A DNA stretch of 64,000 nucleotides from Tenacibaculum sp. 190524A05c (GCF_964036595.1 NZ_OZ038523.1:2982501-3046500), one strand, 5' to 3'. Numbered from the stretch's first letter, positions 52,300-60,713 are shown. Notes: generated by a model not told the origin, from the letters alone. Made by a program: numbers and translations.

Positions 52300-53199
52300 G
52301 TGGGTTCAGTTTTGACGGCAGATAAATCGGTTTTAAAAACACTTTTCTTAGATTTTAAACAACTGACAAAAGTTGGTTTATCAGTAAGTGTTGTGTTTAC
52401 TTCAGTAGCTGGCTATTTATTAGGAGCAGAAACAGTAGATTATTCTATTGTACTATTATTAAGTATTGGTGGTTATTTAATGGTTGGAGCTTCAAATGCA
52501 TATAATCAAGTAATAGAAAAGGATATCGATGCCGTAATGCAAAGAACTAAAAACCGTCCTTTACCATCAGGAAGAATGAAATCTTCTACTGCATTAATTA
52601 TTGCAACAGTATTTACAATAGCAGGTATAGCAATTTTATATGCCATAAATCCAAAATGTGCGTTATTCGGAGCTATTTCCATTTTTTTATATACAAGTGC
52701 TTATACTCCTCTTAAAGCTGTTACACCTTTAGCGGTTTTTGTAGGAGCAATTCCAGGAGCAATTCCTTTTATGTTAGGTTGGGTTGCGGCAACAGGGAGT
52801 TTTGGAATAGAGGCAGGATTCTTATTTATGATTCAATTCTTTTGGCAGTTCCCTCACTTTTGGGCGATAGGTTGGTTGCAAGATGAAGAATATAAAAAAG
52901 CAGGATTACATATGTTGCCAATGGATAAAAAGGATAAAGGAGCAGTTGCTCAAATTATTTTTTATACCTGTGTGATGTTATTAATTTCTATAGCGCCTGT
53001 ATTAAAGGTTACAGGAAAATTATACATCTATCCAATAACAGCAGTTATTGTTGCTCTTTTAGGAGTACTTATGTTGTTCTACGGAATTAAATTATACAAA
53101 TCTCAAGAAAATATAGATGCTAGAAAATTAATGTTAGCTAGTGTTTTTTATATCACAGTATTACCAATTATATACGTAATAGATAAATTTTTACATTAA
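52300..53199 (+). CDS. cyoE: Protoheme IX farnesyltransferase (heme O synthase)
   Basis: A UbiA-type prenyltransferase with about nine membrane helices. Motifs are YNQVIEKDIDAVMQRTKNRP (the Asp-rich prenyl-diphosphate site) and LPMDKKDKGAV (the second Asp-rich loop). It adds a farnesyl group to heme B to make heme O for the terminal oxidase. The frame is open from a TTG at 52276, but that codon lies inside the TATCTTTG -7 element, so I place the start at GTG 52300 (TTG 52312 is also possible); the protein is then about 299 residues. It begins the oxidase operon, 1 bp before the subunit III gene at 53201. Confidence 0.88.
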   Translation: MGSVLTADKSVLKTLFLDFKQLTKVGLSVSVVFTSVAGYLLGAETVDYSIVLLLSIGGYLMVGASNAYNQVIEKDIDAVMQRTKNRPLPSGRMKSSTALIIATVFTIAGIAILYAINPKCALFGAISIFLYTSAYTPLKAVTPLAVFVGAIPGAIPFMLGWVAATGSFGIEAGFLFMIQFFWQFPHFWAIGWLQDEEYKKAGLHMLPMDKKDKGAVAQIIFYTCVMLLISIAPVLKVTGKLYIYPITAVIVALLGVLMLFYGIKLYKSQENIDARKLMLASVFYITVLPIIYVIDKFLH

Positions 53200-53200
53200 A

Positions 53201-53785
53201 ATGAGTGAAGTTCAAGTAGATCAAGAGATGAGAGAAGCGAAAAGGAAGTCGGCAAAGCCTATGCTTTGGGTTTCTTTAATAAGTATGGTTATGTTTTTCG
53301 CTGGATTAACAAGTGCATACATTATTAGTGCTACAAGAGAAGATTGGGTTGTTTTCGATTTACCACAAGCCTTTTATATAAGTACGCTATTCATAATATT
53401 AAGTAGTGCTGCATTATTTTTATCTCAATCTTTCTTAAAGAAGGACGATTTAAAAAAGTCAATGATGTTTTTGATAGCCACTTTTGTGCTAGGTTTAGCA
53501 TTTGTGTGGTATCAATATGTAGGATTTAAAGAATTAGAAAGTTTAGGATTATATTTTACGGGTCCAAAAAGTACAGTGTCAACTTCTTTTGTAATAGGGA
53601 TAACATTTATTCATGTTTTGCACCTATTGGCGGGAATTGTAGTGCTAATTGTCGTTATTTATAATCATTTTAAAAAGAAGTATTCATCTGCCAATATGCT
53701 TGGGTTTGAACTAGGTGCAATCTTTTGGCATTTCGTAGATTTAGTATGGATACTTTTATTTTTATTCTTTAAGTTTTACAAGTAA
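53201..53785 (+). CDS. Heme-copper oxidase subunit III family protein (short)
   Basis: A 194-residue protein with five hydrophobic helices, for example MLWVSLISMVMFFAGLTSAY, AFYISTLFIILSSAALFLSQ and IGITFIHVLHLLAGIVVLIV. The C-terminal FELGAIFWHFVDLVWILLFL is the classic subunit III end. This short form is found in Bacteroidota next to a longer subunit III gene. Subunit III stabilises the catalytic core and oxygen entry; the catalytic subunits I and II are not in this window. It starts 1 bp after the cyoE stop, and a possible internal promoter lies downstream at 53797. Confidence 0.88.
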   Translation: MSEVQVDQEMREAKRKSAKPMLWVSLISMVMFFAGLTSAYIISATREDWVVFDLPQAFYISTLFIILSSAALFLSQSFLKKDDLKKSMMFLIATFVLGLAFVWYQYVGFKELESLGLYFTGPKSTVSTSFVIGITFIHVLHLLAGIVVLIVVIYNHFKKKYSSANMLGFELGAIFWHFVDLVWILLFLFFKFYK

Positions 53786-53796
53786 TATAAAATGCG

Positions 53797-53804
53797 TAAT
53801 TTTG
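53797..53804 (+). promoter_or_regulatory. Possible internal promoter TAATTTTG before the long subunit III gene
   Basis: TAATTTTG fits TAnnTTTG, 38 bp before the ATG at 53843. It sits in the loop of a small hairpin AATGCG / CGCATT (53791-53811). No good -33 element is visible. It may let the later oxidase genes be transcribed on their own. Confidence 0.4.
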
Positions 53805-53842
53805 GCGCATTATTTAACAAAAATTAACTGATAAAGATATTT

Positions 53843-54826
53843 ATGGAATCTAATATCGCTGTAAATTCTGATAATAAAGAGACTTGGGGTGGGGGTGCCG
53901 GAGTGCAACCATTTGGTGCAAGTTATGGTAAAATGATGATGTGGTTTTTTATCCTGTCTGATGCATTAACATTCTCAGGGTTCTTAGCCGCTTACGGTTT
54001 AACACGTTTCAAGTTTATTGACTCTTGGCCAATCGCCGATGAGGTATTTACTCACATACCATTTTTCCACGGAAACTATCCAATGTATTACGTGGCATTC
54101 ATGACATTTATTTTAATTGTGTCATCTGTAACTATGGTATTAGCCGTAGATGCTGGTCATAAAATGCAACAAAAGAAGGTAGCATTGTACATGTTTGTTA
54201 CCATCATTTTTGGTTTAATCTTCGTTGGATCTCAGGCTTGGGAATGGAAAACATTCATCAAAGGATCTTATGGAGCAGTTAAAACAACAGATAATAAAAT
54301 TTTACAGTTTGTAAAAAATGGAGAACAAATCGCTTTAGCGGATTTTGTTACTAACGAAAGAACTGACGATAGAGAACAGCACACTGCTAAGAACGGATTA
54401 TGGTTTACAAACGAAAAAACTATTTCTCAGTATTCAGTTGCGCAAGTTCAAGAGGCTTTCAAAGCAGATCCTTCTTTACAAATCAGATCTGAAAGGATAA
54501 ACTTAGATACTAAGAAAAAAATCATTTTATCTAGAGAAGAGAGCTTAAAGGAATTATCAAAAGCAAACTTAGTAGTTGAAGGAGCTAACTTACACGTTAA
54601 CGAATATGGTAACCCTATTTTTGCTGATTTCTTCTTCTTTATTACAGGTTTCCACGGTTTCCACGTATTCTCTGGAATTGTAATTAACATTATCATTTTC
54701 TTTAATGTTGTTTTAGGAACTTACGAGAAAAGAGGACATTATGAAATGGTTGAAAAGGTTGGATTATATTGGCACTTTGTAGATTTAGTGTGGGTATTCG
54801 TATTTACATTCTTCTACTTAGTTTAA
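53843..54826 (+). CDS. Cytochrome c oxidase subunit III (long form with a soluble insertion)
   Basis: A 327-residue protein with subunit III helices (MMMWFFILSDALTFSGFLAA, YVAFMTFILIVSSVTMVLAV, then ADFFFFITGFHGFHVFSGIV and YWHFVDLVWVFVFTFFYLV). Between the helix ending near residue 140 and that starting near 259 is an extra polar domain of about 118 residues (KGSYGAVKTTDN to HVNEYGNPIF) absent from ordinary subunit III. It would face the periplasm or cytoplasm depending on topology, and its function is unknown. The gene is 57 bp after the short subunit III gene and 22 bp before subunit IV. Confidence 0.88.
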   Translation: MESNIAVNSDNKETWGGGAGVQPFGASYGKMMMWFFILSDALTFSGFLAAYGLTRFKFIDSWPIADEVFTHIPFFHGNYPMYYVAFMTFILIVSSVTMVLAVDAGHKMQQKKVALYMFVTIIFGLIFVGSQAWEWKTFIKGSYGAVKTTDNKILQFVKNGEQIALADFVTNERTDDREQHTAKNGLWFTNEKTISQYSVAQVQEAFKADPSLQIRSERINLDTKKKIILSREESLKELSKANLVVEGANLHVNEYGNPIFADFFFFITGFHGFHVFSGIVINIIIFFNVVLGTYEKRGHYEMVEKVGLYWHFVDLVWVFVFTFFYLV

Positions 54827-54848
54827 TTAATTATAAAGATATTTAAAG

Positions 54849-55190
54849 ATGGCAGGTCATTCACACGAATCGAATTTAAAGAGAATCTGGATTGTTTTAG
54901 GACTTTTATCTATCATTACTGCGGTAGAAGTTGGTTTAGGTATTGTTAAGCCTGATGCATTACACTTACACGGTCCTGGTACAAGTTGGTTAAACTGGAT
55001 ATTCATCATTTTAACTTTAGCTAAAGCATATTATATTGCTTGGGCATTCATGCACCTTGAAGGTGAAAAGAAATGGTTTAGAAGAGCTGTAGTTTGGACA
55101 GCAGTATTTCTAATCTGTTACTTATTATTCATCGTATTATTTGAAGGTGGTTATTTATACGACACATTAGCACCATTAATTAAATGGTAA
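54849..55190 (+). CDS. Cytochrome c oxidase subunit IV family protein
   Basis: A 113-residue membrane protein with three helices (about 12-32, 46-66, 77-101) and a His-rich start MAGHSHESN. LTLAKAYYIAWAFMHLEGEK is the conserved block of the prokaryotic COX IV family. It is a small accessory subunit of the caa3/cbb3-like oxidase; no catalytic role is known. A strong terminator follows at 55202-55230, so oxidase genes up to here may be one unit and the assembly genes after it another. Confidence 0.88.
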   Translation: MAGHSHESNLKRIWIVLGLLSIITAVEVGLGIVKPDALHLHGPGTSWLNWIFIILTLAKAYYIAWAFMHLEGEKKWFRRAVVWTAVFLICYLLFIVLFEGGYLYDTLAPLIKW

Positions 55191-55201
55191 GAAATAAATA
55201 G

Positions 55202-55230
55202 AAAAGGTGGTGGTTTTAACCACCTTTTTT
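55202..55230 (+). terminator. Intrinsic terminator after the subunit IV gene
   Basis: AAAAGGTGGT, loop of seven, ACCACCTTTT followed by more T residues. It is 12 bp after the stop at 55190 and before the next gene at 55254 on the same strand. It may be partial, since assembly genes follow at once. Confidence 0.75.
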
Positions 55231-55253
55231 TTGCTTAAAATCTTAAATCGGAT

Positions 55254-55901
55254 ATGAAAAAAACTCATAAATATCTTGTATTATCTATATTGTTTATAGT
55301 TCCGTTATTATTCTATATTTTTTTATCGATGGGACTTAACAACTTTGCAAAGCTTCCAGTATTAACGAAGAATGTGATTGATGTTAAAAGTATTGATAGC
55401 AAGTACACTTTAGAAAATAAGATAACAATCGTGGTCTTTCCTGGTAAAGAAGCGGATGCAATTAAAGGAGAGTTATTTAATTTAAATCAAAAGATCTATA
55501 AACCATTTTATGGATTCAATGATTTTCAAATTATAGCTGTTTGTCCTTCAGATTCAAAAGAGCAAATTGATAAAATTAAAAAGTCAATTGGTGCCTACAC
55601 AGATATGGTGAAGTGGAACTTTATATTTACGGAAGATGCTGTTGTAAAAGCTTTCTATGATAGCTTTAGAACAAACCAATCTTTGGATGTAAACCTTCAT
55701 ACTTCAAAAGCATTTATAATTGATAAAGAAGTTAATTTTAGAGGAAGAACTGACGATAAAGATATGGCTGATGGCAGGCTGTATGGTTATAATATGACCT
55801 CTGTTGGTGAATTAAATGATAAGATGAAGGATGACGTAAAAGTTGTTCTTGCAGAATATCGTTTAGCTTTAAAGAAAAATAGTGCGGATAGAAAAAAGTA
55901 A
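55254..55901 (+). CDS. Membrane-anchored thioredoxin-fold protein lacking the redox cysteines, SCO-like
   Basis: A 215-residue protein with one N-terminal helix (about 7-27) and a thioredoxin-like body: KITIVVFPGKEADAIKG in the place where SCO has CxxxC, FNDFQIIAVCPSDSKEQIDK, then KAFIIDKEVNFRGRTDDKDM near the end. Only one cysteine (in AVCPSD) is present in the core, so it cannot act as a dithiol. The overall order parallels the true SCO protein in the next gene, so it may be its structural partner or a copper chaperone of another kind. It starts 64 bp after subunit IV, past a terminator, and 7 bp before the SCO gene. Confidence 0.68.
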   Translation: MKKTHKYLVLSILFIVPLLFYIFLSMGLNNFAKLPVLTKNVIDVKSIDSKYTLENKITIVVFPGKEADAIKGELFNLNQKIYKPFYGFNDFQIIAVCPSDSKEQIDKIKKSIGAYTDMVKWNFIFTEDAVVKAFYDSFRTNQSLDVNLHTSKAFIIDKEVNFRGRTDDKDMADGRLYGYNMTSVGELNDKMKDDVKVVLAEYRLALKKNSADRKK

Positions 55902-55908
55902 GTATTAA

Positions 55909-56556
55909 ATGAACAAGGGAAAATATTCTTACGTTGGTATAGCGTTTATAATTTTATTATTCGGGATTTATTCAATTCCTAAAATTGTAAAACACTTCCA
56001 GAAGGCAGATTTATTTAAATATAATAAGGTGCCTAGCTTTGAGTTTGTGAATCAAGAGGGAAAAACAATTTCAAGTAAAGATTATGAGGGAAAGGTATAT
56101 GTTGTTGAATTTTTCTTTACAACATGTCCAACAATTTGTCCGATTATGAACCGTAAAATGGTTACAGTTCAAAATGAGTTTCTAGGGAACCCTAATTTTG
56201 GAATAGCATCATTTTCGATTACTCCAGATAAAGATACACCTGAGGTGTTAAAAGCCTATGCTGAAAATTATGGAATAAATCATAAAAACTGGCACATGCT
56301 TACTGGAAAATCGGTAGAAGATGTTTTTGAGTTATCAAACACAGGATTTAAAATGCCAGCAGGTCCTGGTGGTGAAGACCACGGAGGATTTTTCCATTCA
56401 GGAATGTTTGCTTTGGTTGATAAAGATGGATATATACGTTCTAGATATGATGAATATGGAAATCCGATTTTGTACTATAGAGCGTTAGAGGAACAAGGAT
56501 TTCCTGATCAGATTAATGAGTTAAAACAAGACATTAAATTATTATTGAATGAGTAA
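55909..56556 (+). CDS. SCO1/SenC-family copper chaperone for cytochrome oxidase
   Basis: A 215-residue membrane-anchored (helix about 7-24) thioredoxin-fold protein. The copper-binding site is CPTIC (Cys73 and Cys77 in FFTTCPTICPIMN) with His163 in GGFFHSGMF. This CxxxC plus distal His is the SCO signature. It delivers copper to the CuA site of subunit II. The gene is 7 bp after the Cys-less homologue and overlaps the DUF420 gene by 8 bp, so the assembly genes are tightly coupled. Confidence 0.92.
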   Translation: MNKGKYSYVGIAFIILLFGIYSIPKIVKHFQKADLFKYNKVPSFEFVNQEGKTISSKDYEGKVYVVEFFFTTCPTICPIMNRKMVTVQNEFLGNPNFGIASFSITPDKDTPEVLKAYAENYGINHKNWHMLTGKSVEDVFELSNTGFKMPAGPGGEDHGGFFHSGMFALVDKDGYIRSRYDEYGNPILYYRALEEQGFPDQINELKQDIKLLLNE

Positions 56557-57082
56557 TTTATCAGCAGAAGAAAGGAAATATAAAAAGTTTATCACTATAG
56601 TGTCTATTGCAATTCCTATTGCGGTAGCAGCGTTATTTGGTATAAAATTACCTAATGTAGAACCATTATCTTTCTTACCTCCAATTTATGCTACTATAAA
56701 CGGATTAACGGCGGTACTTTTAATTGGTTCAATCATCGCAATTAAAAATGGAAATAGAAAGTTACATGAACAGCTGAACACAACAGCTTTAGTGTTCTCA
56801 GCATTATTTTTACTAATGTACGTAGCGTATCATATGACTTCTGAATCAACAAAATTTGGTGGAGAAGGAGCTATTAAATATGTGTACTATTTTATTCTTA
56901 TTACACATATTTTACTTTCAATTGTTGTAATTCCGTTTGTATTGTTTACCTACATGAGAGCGAAATTAGGACAATTTCCTCAGCATAAGAAGATTGCTAA
57001 GATTACATTTCCTTTATGGTTATATGTTGCGATAACAGGTGTAGTTGTTTATCTAATGATAGCTCCATATTATGTACACTAA
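56549..57082 (+). CDS. DUF420 membrane protein (oxidase-associated)
   Basis: A 177-residue protein with four to five membrane helices (about 14-33, 44-62, 78-97, 113-137, 149-170). LNTTALVFSALFLLMYVAYH and HKKIAKITFPLWLYVAITGV match the DUF420 pattern seen in proteins needed for oxidase assembly (CtaM/YozB type). His residues in the helices (AYHMTS, ITHILL) suggest metal or heme contact. It overlaps the SCO gene by 8 bp and the next small gene by 11 bp. Confidence 0.85.
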   Translation: MSNLSAEERKYKKFITIVSIAIPIAVAALFGIKLPNVEPLSFLPPIYATINGLTAVLLIGSIIAIKNGNRKLHEQLNTTALVFSALFLLMYVAYHMTSESTKFGGEGAIKYVYYFILITHILLSIVVIPFVLFTYMRAKLGQFPQHKKIAKITFPLWLYVAITGVVVYLMIAPYYVH

Positions 57083-57299
57083 TTTAAAACGAAAAATAGT
57101 AATTGCTGTATTTTTAATTTACACAGCAGTGATTGCAAATGCACAATGTGCAATGTGCAAAGCAGTAATTGAAGGTGGAAATGAAACCATCGCAGAAGGT
57201 GTAAATGGTGGAATTACATATTTAATGGTTTTTCCATATCTCTTAGTTGGAATTTTATTCTTTTTACTATACAGGCATAGGAAGAAAGTAAAAAACTAA
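57072..57299 (+). CDS. Small membrane protein with a CxxC motif, oxidase-linked
   Basis: A 75-residue protein: signal-like helix (about 8-24, ending NAQ), then QCAMCKAVIEGGNETIAEGV, a short loop and a membrane helix (about 50-66) with a basic tail RHRKKVKN. The CAMC motif just after the signal would face the periplasm and could bind copper or be a thiol pair. It overlaps the DUF420 gene by 11 bp, and its place at the end of the assembly run points to oxidase biogenesis. I know no proven function. Confidence 0.72.
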   Translation: MYTNLKRKIVIAVFLIYTAVIANAQCAMCKAVIEGGNETIAEGVNGGITYLMVFPYLLVGILFFLLYRHRKKVKN

Positions 57300-57370
57300 C
57301 TTTCTTCTTTTTTTTTGTAACATATTATGTACTTTGTCGTCATATCCTTGATTTACAAAAATAAAATACT

Positions 57371-58741
57371 TTGAAAAATTCCAAACTTATACTACTGTCG
57401 GCTTTTTTATTAGGTACAACATTTTCATTTGGTCAAAAAAAATGGACGCTTAAAGGGGCAGTTGATCATGCTTTAGCAAATAATATCTCTGTTAAGCAGA
57501 ATGAATTAAATATTGATTCGTCTGTTAAAGATAAAGAAATAGCTTTTGGAGATTTTTTACCAAGTGCGGGAATTTCAAATTCTAATAATTTTACATTTGG
57601 TTTTTCTACAGCGTTAGACAATACAATTAGTTCTGCAAACCGTTATAGATTGAATGGATCTTTTAATGTAAATGGATCTATTTTTAATGGGTTTAGAAAT
57701 TTAAATTCTTATAAACAAGCAAAGCTGGGTATAGAAAGTAGTAAGCTAGATTTAGAAGTAATAGAAAACGACGTTTCTCTAAGAGTGGTAAATACGTATC
57801 TTAACGTATTATTTGCTAAAGAAAATTTAGAGGTAGCTAAAGTTCAAGCTGAAATAAGTAAAAACCAAATTAATAGAGCTCAAGCACAATTTGAGGCAGG
57901 AGCTATACCTAAAGGAGATTTATTAAACGTGCAGTCTACAGCAGCAAATGACGCGCAAAACGTAGTAACACAAGAAAATGCGTTAAATCTAGCATTATTA
58001 CAGTTGTCTCAGTTACTACAAGTACCTTACGAAGGTTTTGAAGTGGATGTTATAGAAGTAGAAAATCCAACTGCAGCTTTACTATATAGTAATTCTAATG
58101 ATGTCTACAAAAAAGCATTGACCAACAGGCCAGAAATTGAAAAAGCAAGATTGACTATAGAAAATGCTGATTTAGGAATTAAAATAGCTAAAGGAGCATA
58201 TTTGCCTAGTTTAAGTTATACAGCAAGTGTAGGTACAGGTTATGTTACAACATTTGGCGAACCTGATTTTTTTGTAACTACAGACCCAAGAACAGGAGGG
58301 CCTGTTACCGTTGATAATAGATTTAGTACTCAATTAAGTAATAACTTTAACTATGGATTTGGATTTTCATTAAATATTCCTGTTTTCAATAAGTTCCAAA
58401 CAAAAAATAGAGTAGCTAAATCTGTTATTAGTAAAAAACAGGCAGAACTATCTTTAGAAAGTGCGAAACTTACATTACAGCAAACGATAGAACAAGCGTT
58501 TTTAGATGCTAAAGCAGCAGCTAAAACCTATGAAGCTGCTAAAATTTCTTTAGAAGCGCAAGATGAAGCGTTTAAGAATGCACAGGTAAGTCTTAGTTAT
58601 GGAAATATGACACAGTTTGATTATGACCAAGTACGAAATAGATTAGTAAATGCAGAGTCGGCATTAATTAGAGCTAAATTCGATTACATTTTTAAATCTA
58701 AAGTATTAAAGTTCTACTACGGAGAAAATATATTAGATTAA
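57371..58741 (+). CDS. TolC-family outer-membrane efflux protein
   Basis: A 456-residue protein with a signal peptide (ending SFGQ) and two TolC/OEP repeats of long coiled-coil helices: NDVSLRVVNTYLNVLFAKEN, QINRAQAQFEAGAIPKGDLL and a second copy with KLTLQQTIEQAFLDAKAAAK and QVSLSYGNMTQFDYDQVRNR. It forms the outer-membrane channel of tripartite efflux or type I secretion systems. The matching inner-membrane parts are not adjacent. It starts with TTG at 57371 (no ATG would keep the signal intact). A 20-bp-stem terminator follows. Confidence 0.9.
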   Translation: MKNSKLILLSAFLLGTTFSFGQKKWTLKGAVDHALANNISVKQNELNIDSSVKDKEIAFGDFLPSAGISNSNNFTFGFSTALDNTISSANRYRLNGSFNVNGSIFNGFRNLNSYKQAKLGIESSKLDLEVIENDVSLRVVNTYLNVLFAKENLEVAKVQAEISKNQINRAQAQFEAGAIPKGDLLNVQSTAANDAQNVVTQENALNLALLQLSQLLQVPYEGFEVDVIEVENPTAALLYSNSNDVYKKALTNRPEIEKARLTIENADLGIKIAKGAYLPSLSYTASVGTGYVTTFGEPDFFVTTDPRTGGPVTVDNRFSTQLSNNFNYGFGFSLNIPVFNKFQTKNRVAKSVISKKQAELSLESAKLTLQQTIEQAFLDAKAAAKTYEAAKISLEAQDEAFKNAQVSLSYGNMTQFDYDQVRNRLVNAESALIRAKFDYIFKSKVLKFYYGENILD

Positions 58742-58764
58742 GAACAGAAGTTGTTAATTTTTTC

Positions 58765-58810
58765 AATAAAACAAAACCTCTCAACATAATTTGAGAGGTT
58801 TTGTTTTATT
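58765..58810. terminator. Strong intrinsic terminator, 20-bp perfect stem
   Basis: AATAAAACAAAACCTCTCAA and its exact reverse complement, with loop CATAAT. It ends the tolC gene. It lies so close to tsaB that the -33 region of the tsaB promoter falls in its right arm. Confidence 0.92.
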
Positions 58811-58819
58811 GGGAAGCTT

Positions 58820-58827
58820 TATATTTG
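58820..58827 (+). promoter_or_regulatory. -7 element TATATTTG of tsaB
   Basis: TATATTTG matches TAnnTTTG, and TTG at 58801-58803 inside the terminator stem can serve as -33 with 16 bp spacing. The start site would be about 58834, 9 nt before the TTG start codon, so the mRNA is nearly leaderless. Confidence 0.6.
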
Positions 58828-58842
58828 CAGAAAATTTAGGAT

Positions 58843-59517
58843 TTGGCACTTATACTTAATATCGAAACTTCAACAAAGAATTGTTCCGTTTCTATTGCAA
58901 GGAATGGAGAAGTAATTCATTCGAAAGAGATAAACGACGGTAATTATTCTCATGCGGAAAAATTACATCCGTTTATATTAGATGTTTTATCAGAAGCCAA
59001 TGTAGAACGTAATTCTTTAGATGCTATTGCCGTAAGTAAAGGTCCTGGTTCTTATACTGGATTGAGAATTGGAGTTTCTGCAGCTAAGGGATTGTGTTTT
59101 TCTTTGGATATTCCGTTAATTTCTGTGGATACTTTATTGTCACTTGCGCATTCTATAAGTGTTGAAGATGGAATTATTATTCCAATGTTAGATGCAAGAC
59201 GGATGGAAGTGTATTCAGCTATTTATGATAAAAACTATGAACAAGTTCGAGAAATAAAAGCAGAAGTAATCGAAGAAGATTCTTTTAATCCATTTAACGA
59301 ACAAAAAGTATTTTTCTTGGGTGATGGAGCAAATAAGTGTAAAGAAGCTCTAAATGCAGCTAATTTTAATTTTGTTGATGGTAAATTTCCTTCAGCAATT
59401 CAAATGGCCAAACTCAGCTATGATAAATACAAAAAAAACGACATCGAAGATGTCGCTTATTTTGAGCCTTTTTATTTAAAAGACTTTATTGTTACTCCAC
59501 AAAAGAAGAAAGTTTAA
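58843..59517 (+). CDS. tsaB: tRNA N6-adenosine threonylcarbamoyltransferase partner TsaB
   Basis: A 224-residue ASKHA-fold protein: LILNIETSTKNCSVSIARNG at the start and AVSKGPGSYTGLRIGVSAAK, the classic TsaB block, at about 62-81. It pairs with TsaD for the t6A modification of ANN-decoding tRNAs. The start codon is TTG at 58843, right behind the promoter. Its last 4 bp overlap the convergent mscS gene. Confidence 0.92.
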   Translation: MALILNIETSTKNCSVSIARNGEVIHSKEINDGNYSHAEKLHPFILDVLSEANVERNSLDAIAVSKGPGSYTGLRIGVSAAKGLCFSLDIPLISVDTLLSLAHSISVEDGIIIPMLDARRMEVYSAIYDKNYEQVREIKAEVIEEDSFNPFNEQKVFFLGDGANKCKEALNAANFNFVDGKFPSAIQMAKLSYDKYKKNDIEDVAYFEPFYLKDFIVTPQKKKV

Positions 59518-60320
59518 CCTTCTTTCTGAATTTCTACAGAATGTGGATATGGTATTTCGATTCCAGCTTTATCAAGAGCAATTTTAGTATGTTCCATAAT
59601 ATGGAAATATGCATCCCAATAATCAGATGACTTTACCCAAGTTCTAGTAATAAAGTTAACCGAGCTATCAGCTAATTCTCCTAATAAAACCTGAGTAGCA
59701 GGATCTTTTAAAGTGTAAGGAGTGTTATTGATAACCTTAAATAAAACATCTTTAGTTTCTTTTATATCTGCATCATAAGAAACTCCAAATGTGATATCAA
59801 CTCTTCGCTTTTCCTCAGATGAGTAATTGATAATATTACCATTTGATAAAGCTCCGTTAGGTAAGATTACTTCCTTGTTATCTACAGTGTTTAATTTCGT
59901 TGTAAAAATTTGAATTTCTTTCACAACACCTTGCTCACCTTGAGCTTCAATATAATCGCCTATTTTAAAAGGTCTAAAAATCATGATTAATGCTCCTCCA
60001 GCAAAATTTGACAGAGAACCTTGTAAAGCCATACCAATGGCTAAACCAGCAGCAGCAACAATAGCTGCAAATGAAGTTGTTTCAACACCTAATTGACCGG
60101 CAACAGTAATGAATAAGAAGATTTTTAATCCCCAGTTAATTAAGCTTGATAGAAAACCTCGTAATGAAGAATCTAAATTTCTTTTCTCCATTAGTTTTGC
60201 TGTAGCTCTGGTAAAAAAGTTAATAATCCAAAGTCCAACAATGAGTAGAATTAATGCCGCTATTACTTTCGGGGCATATTCTAATAGTACATCTTTACCT
60301 TTTAAAATGTATTCTTCCAT
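59514..60320 (-). CDS. MscS-family small-conductance mechanosensitive channel
   Basis: A 268-residue protein with three membrane helices (about 15-35, 57-80, 83-110). The pore helix and following beta domain show IGMALQGSLSNFAGGALIMI, RPFKIGDYIEAQGEQGVV and NGALSNGNIINYS, all MscS hallmarks. It opens under membrane tension to release osmolytes. The length is close to that of E. coli MscS (286). It meets tsaB tail to tail with a 4-bp overlap. Confidence 0.92.
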   Translation of the reverse strand: MEEYILKGKDVLLEYAPKVIAALILLIVGLWIINFFTRATAKLMEKRNLDSSLRGFLSSLINWGLKIFLFITVAGQLGVETTSFAAIVAAAGLAIGMALQGSLSNFAGGALIMIFRPFKIGDYIEAQGEQGVVKEIQIFTTKLNTVDNKEVILPNGALSNGNIINYSSEEKRRVDITFGVSYDADIKETKDVLFKVINNTPYTLKDPATQVLLGELADSSVNFITRTWVKSSDYWDAYFHIMEHTKIALDKAGIEIPYPHSVEIQKEG

Positions 60321-60409
60321 TTTATATTTAATTATGAATGATTTAGTAATGCGATTTTTAATATCGCAAGGATTTATAAAAAAGTAGTAGTGTAGTTTAT
60401 TAATCTAAG

Positions 60410-60610
60410 TTATTTGACTTCGAAAGTTACTTTTAAATTAACTCGAAATTCTGCAACTTCATCATTATTTACAACAACACTCTGCGATTGAACAAATGCA
60501 GACTTAATGTTTTTAACTGATTTAGAAGCTTGTTTGATTGCTTTTTTAGTTGCGTCTTCCCAACTTTTTTCAGAGTTCGCAAGGATCTCTATTACTTTCA
60601 TTACTGCCAT
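60410..60610 (-). CDS. Dodecin family flavin-binding protein
   Basis: A 66-residue protein with one helix between beta strands: VMKVIEILANSEKSWEDATK, then QASKSVKNIKSAFVQSQSVV and EFRVNLKVTFEVK. This length and pattern define dodecins, which form hollow dodecamers that store riboflavin or FMN. A small inverted repeat GCGAT / ATCGC lies beyond its 3' end (60351-60367). It stands alone between mscS and the MORN-repeat gene. Confidence 0.9.
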   Translation of the reverse strand: MAVMKVIEILANSEKSWEDATKKAIKQASKSVKNIKSAFVQSQSVVVNNDEVAEFRVNLKVTFEVK

Positions 60611-60713
60611 AATAACAATTTTAATTGATTAATATTTATGTTATGTAAATATAGTATTCTGAGGCCTGAAATCATAGAAATTTTTCCAATGTTAATTTAA
60701 TGTTACCAAAAAG

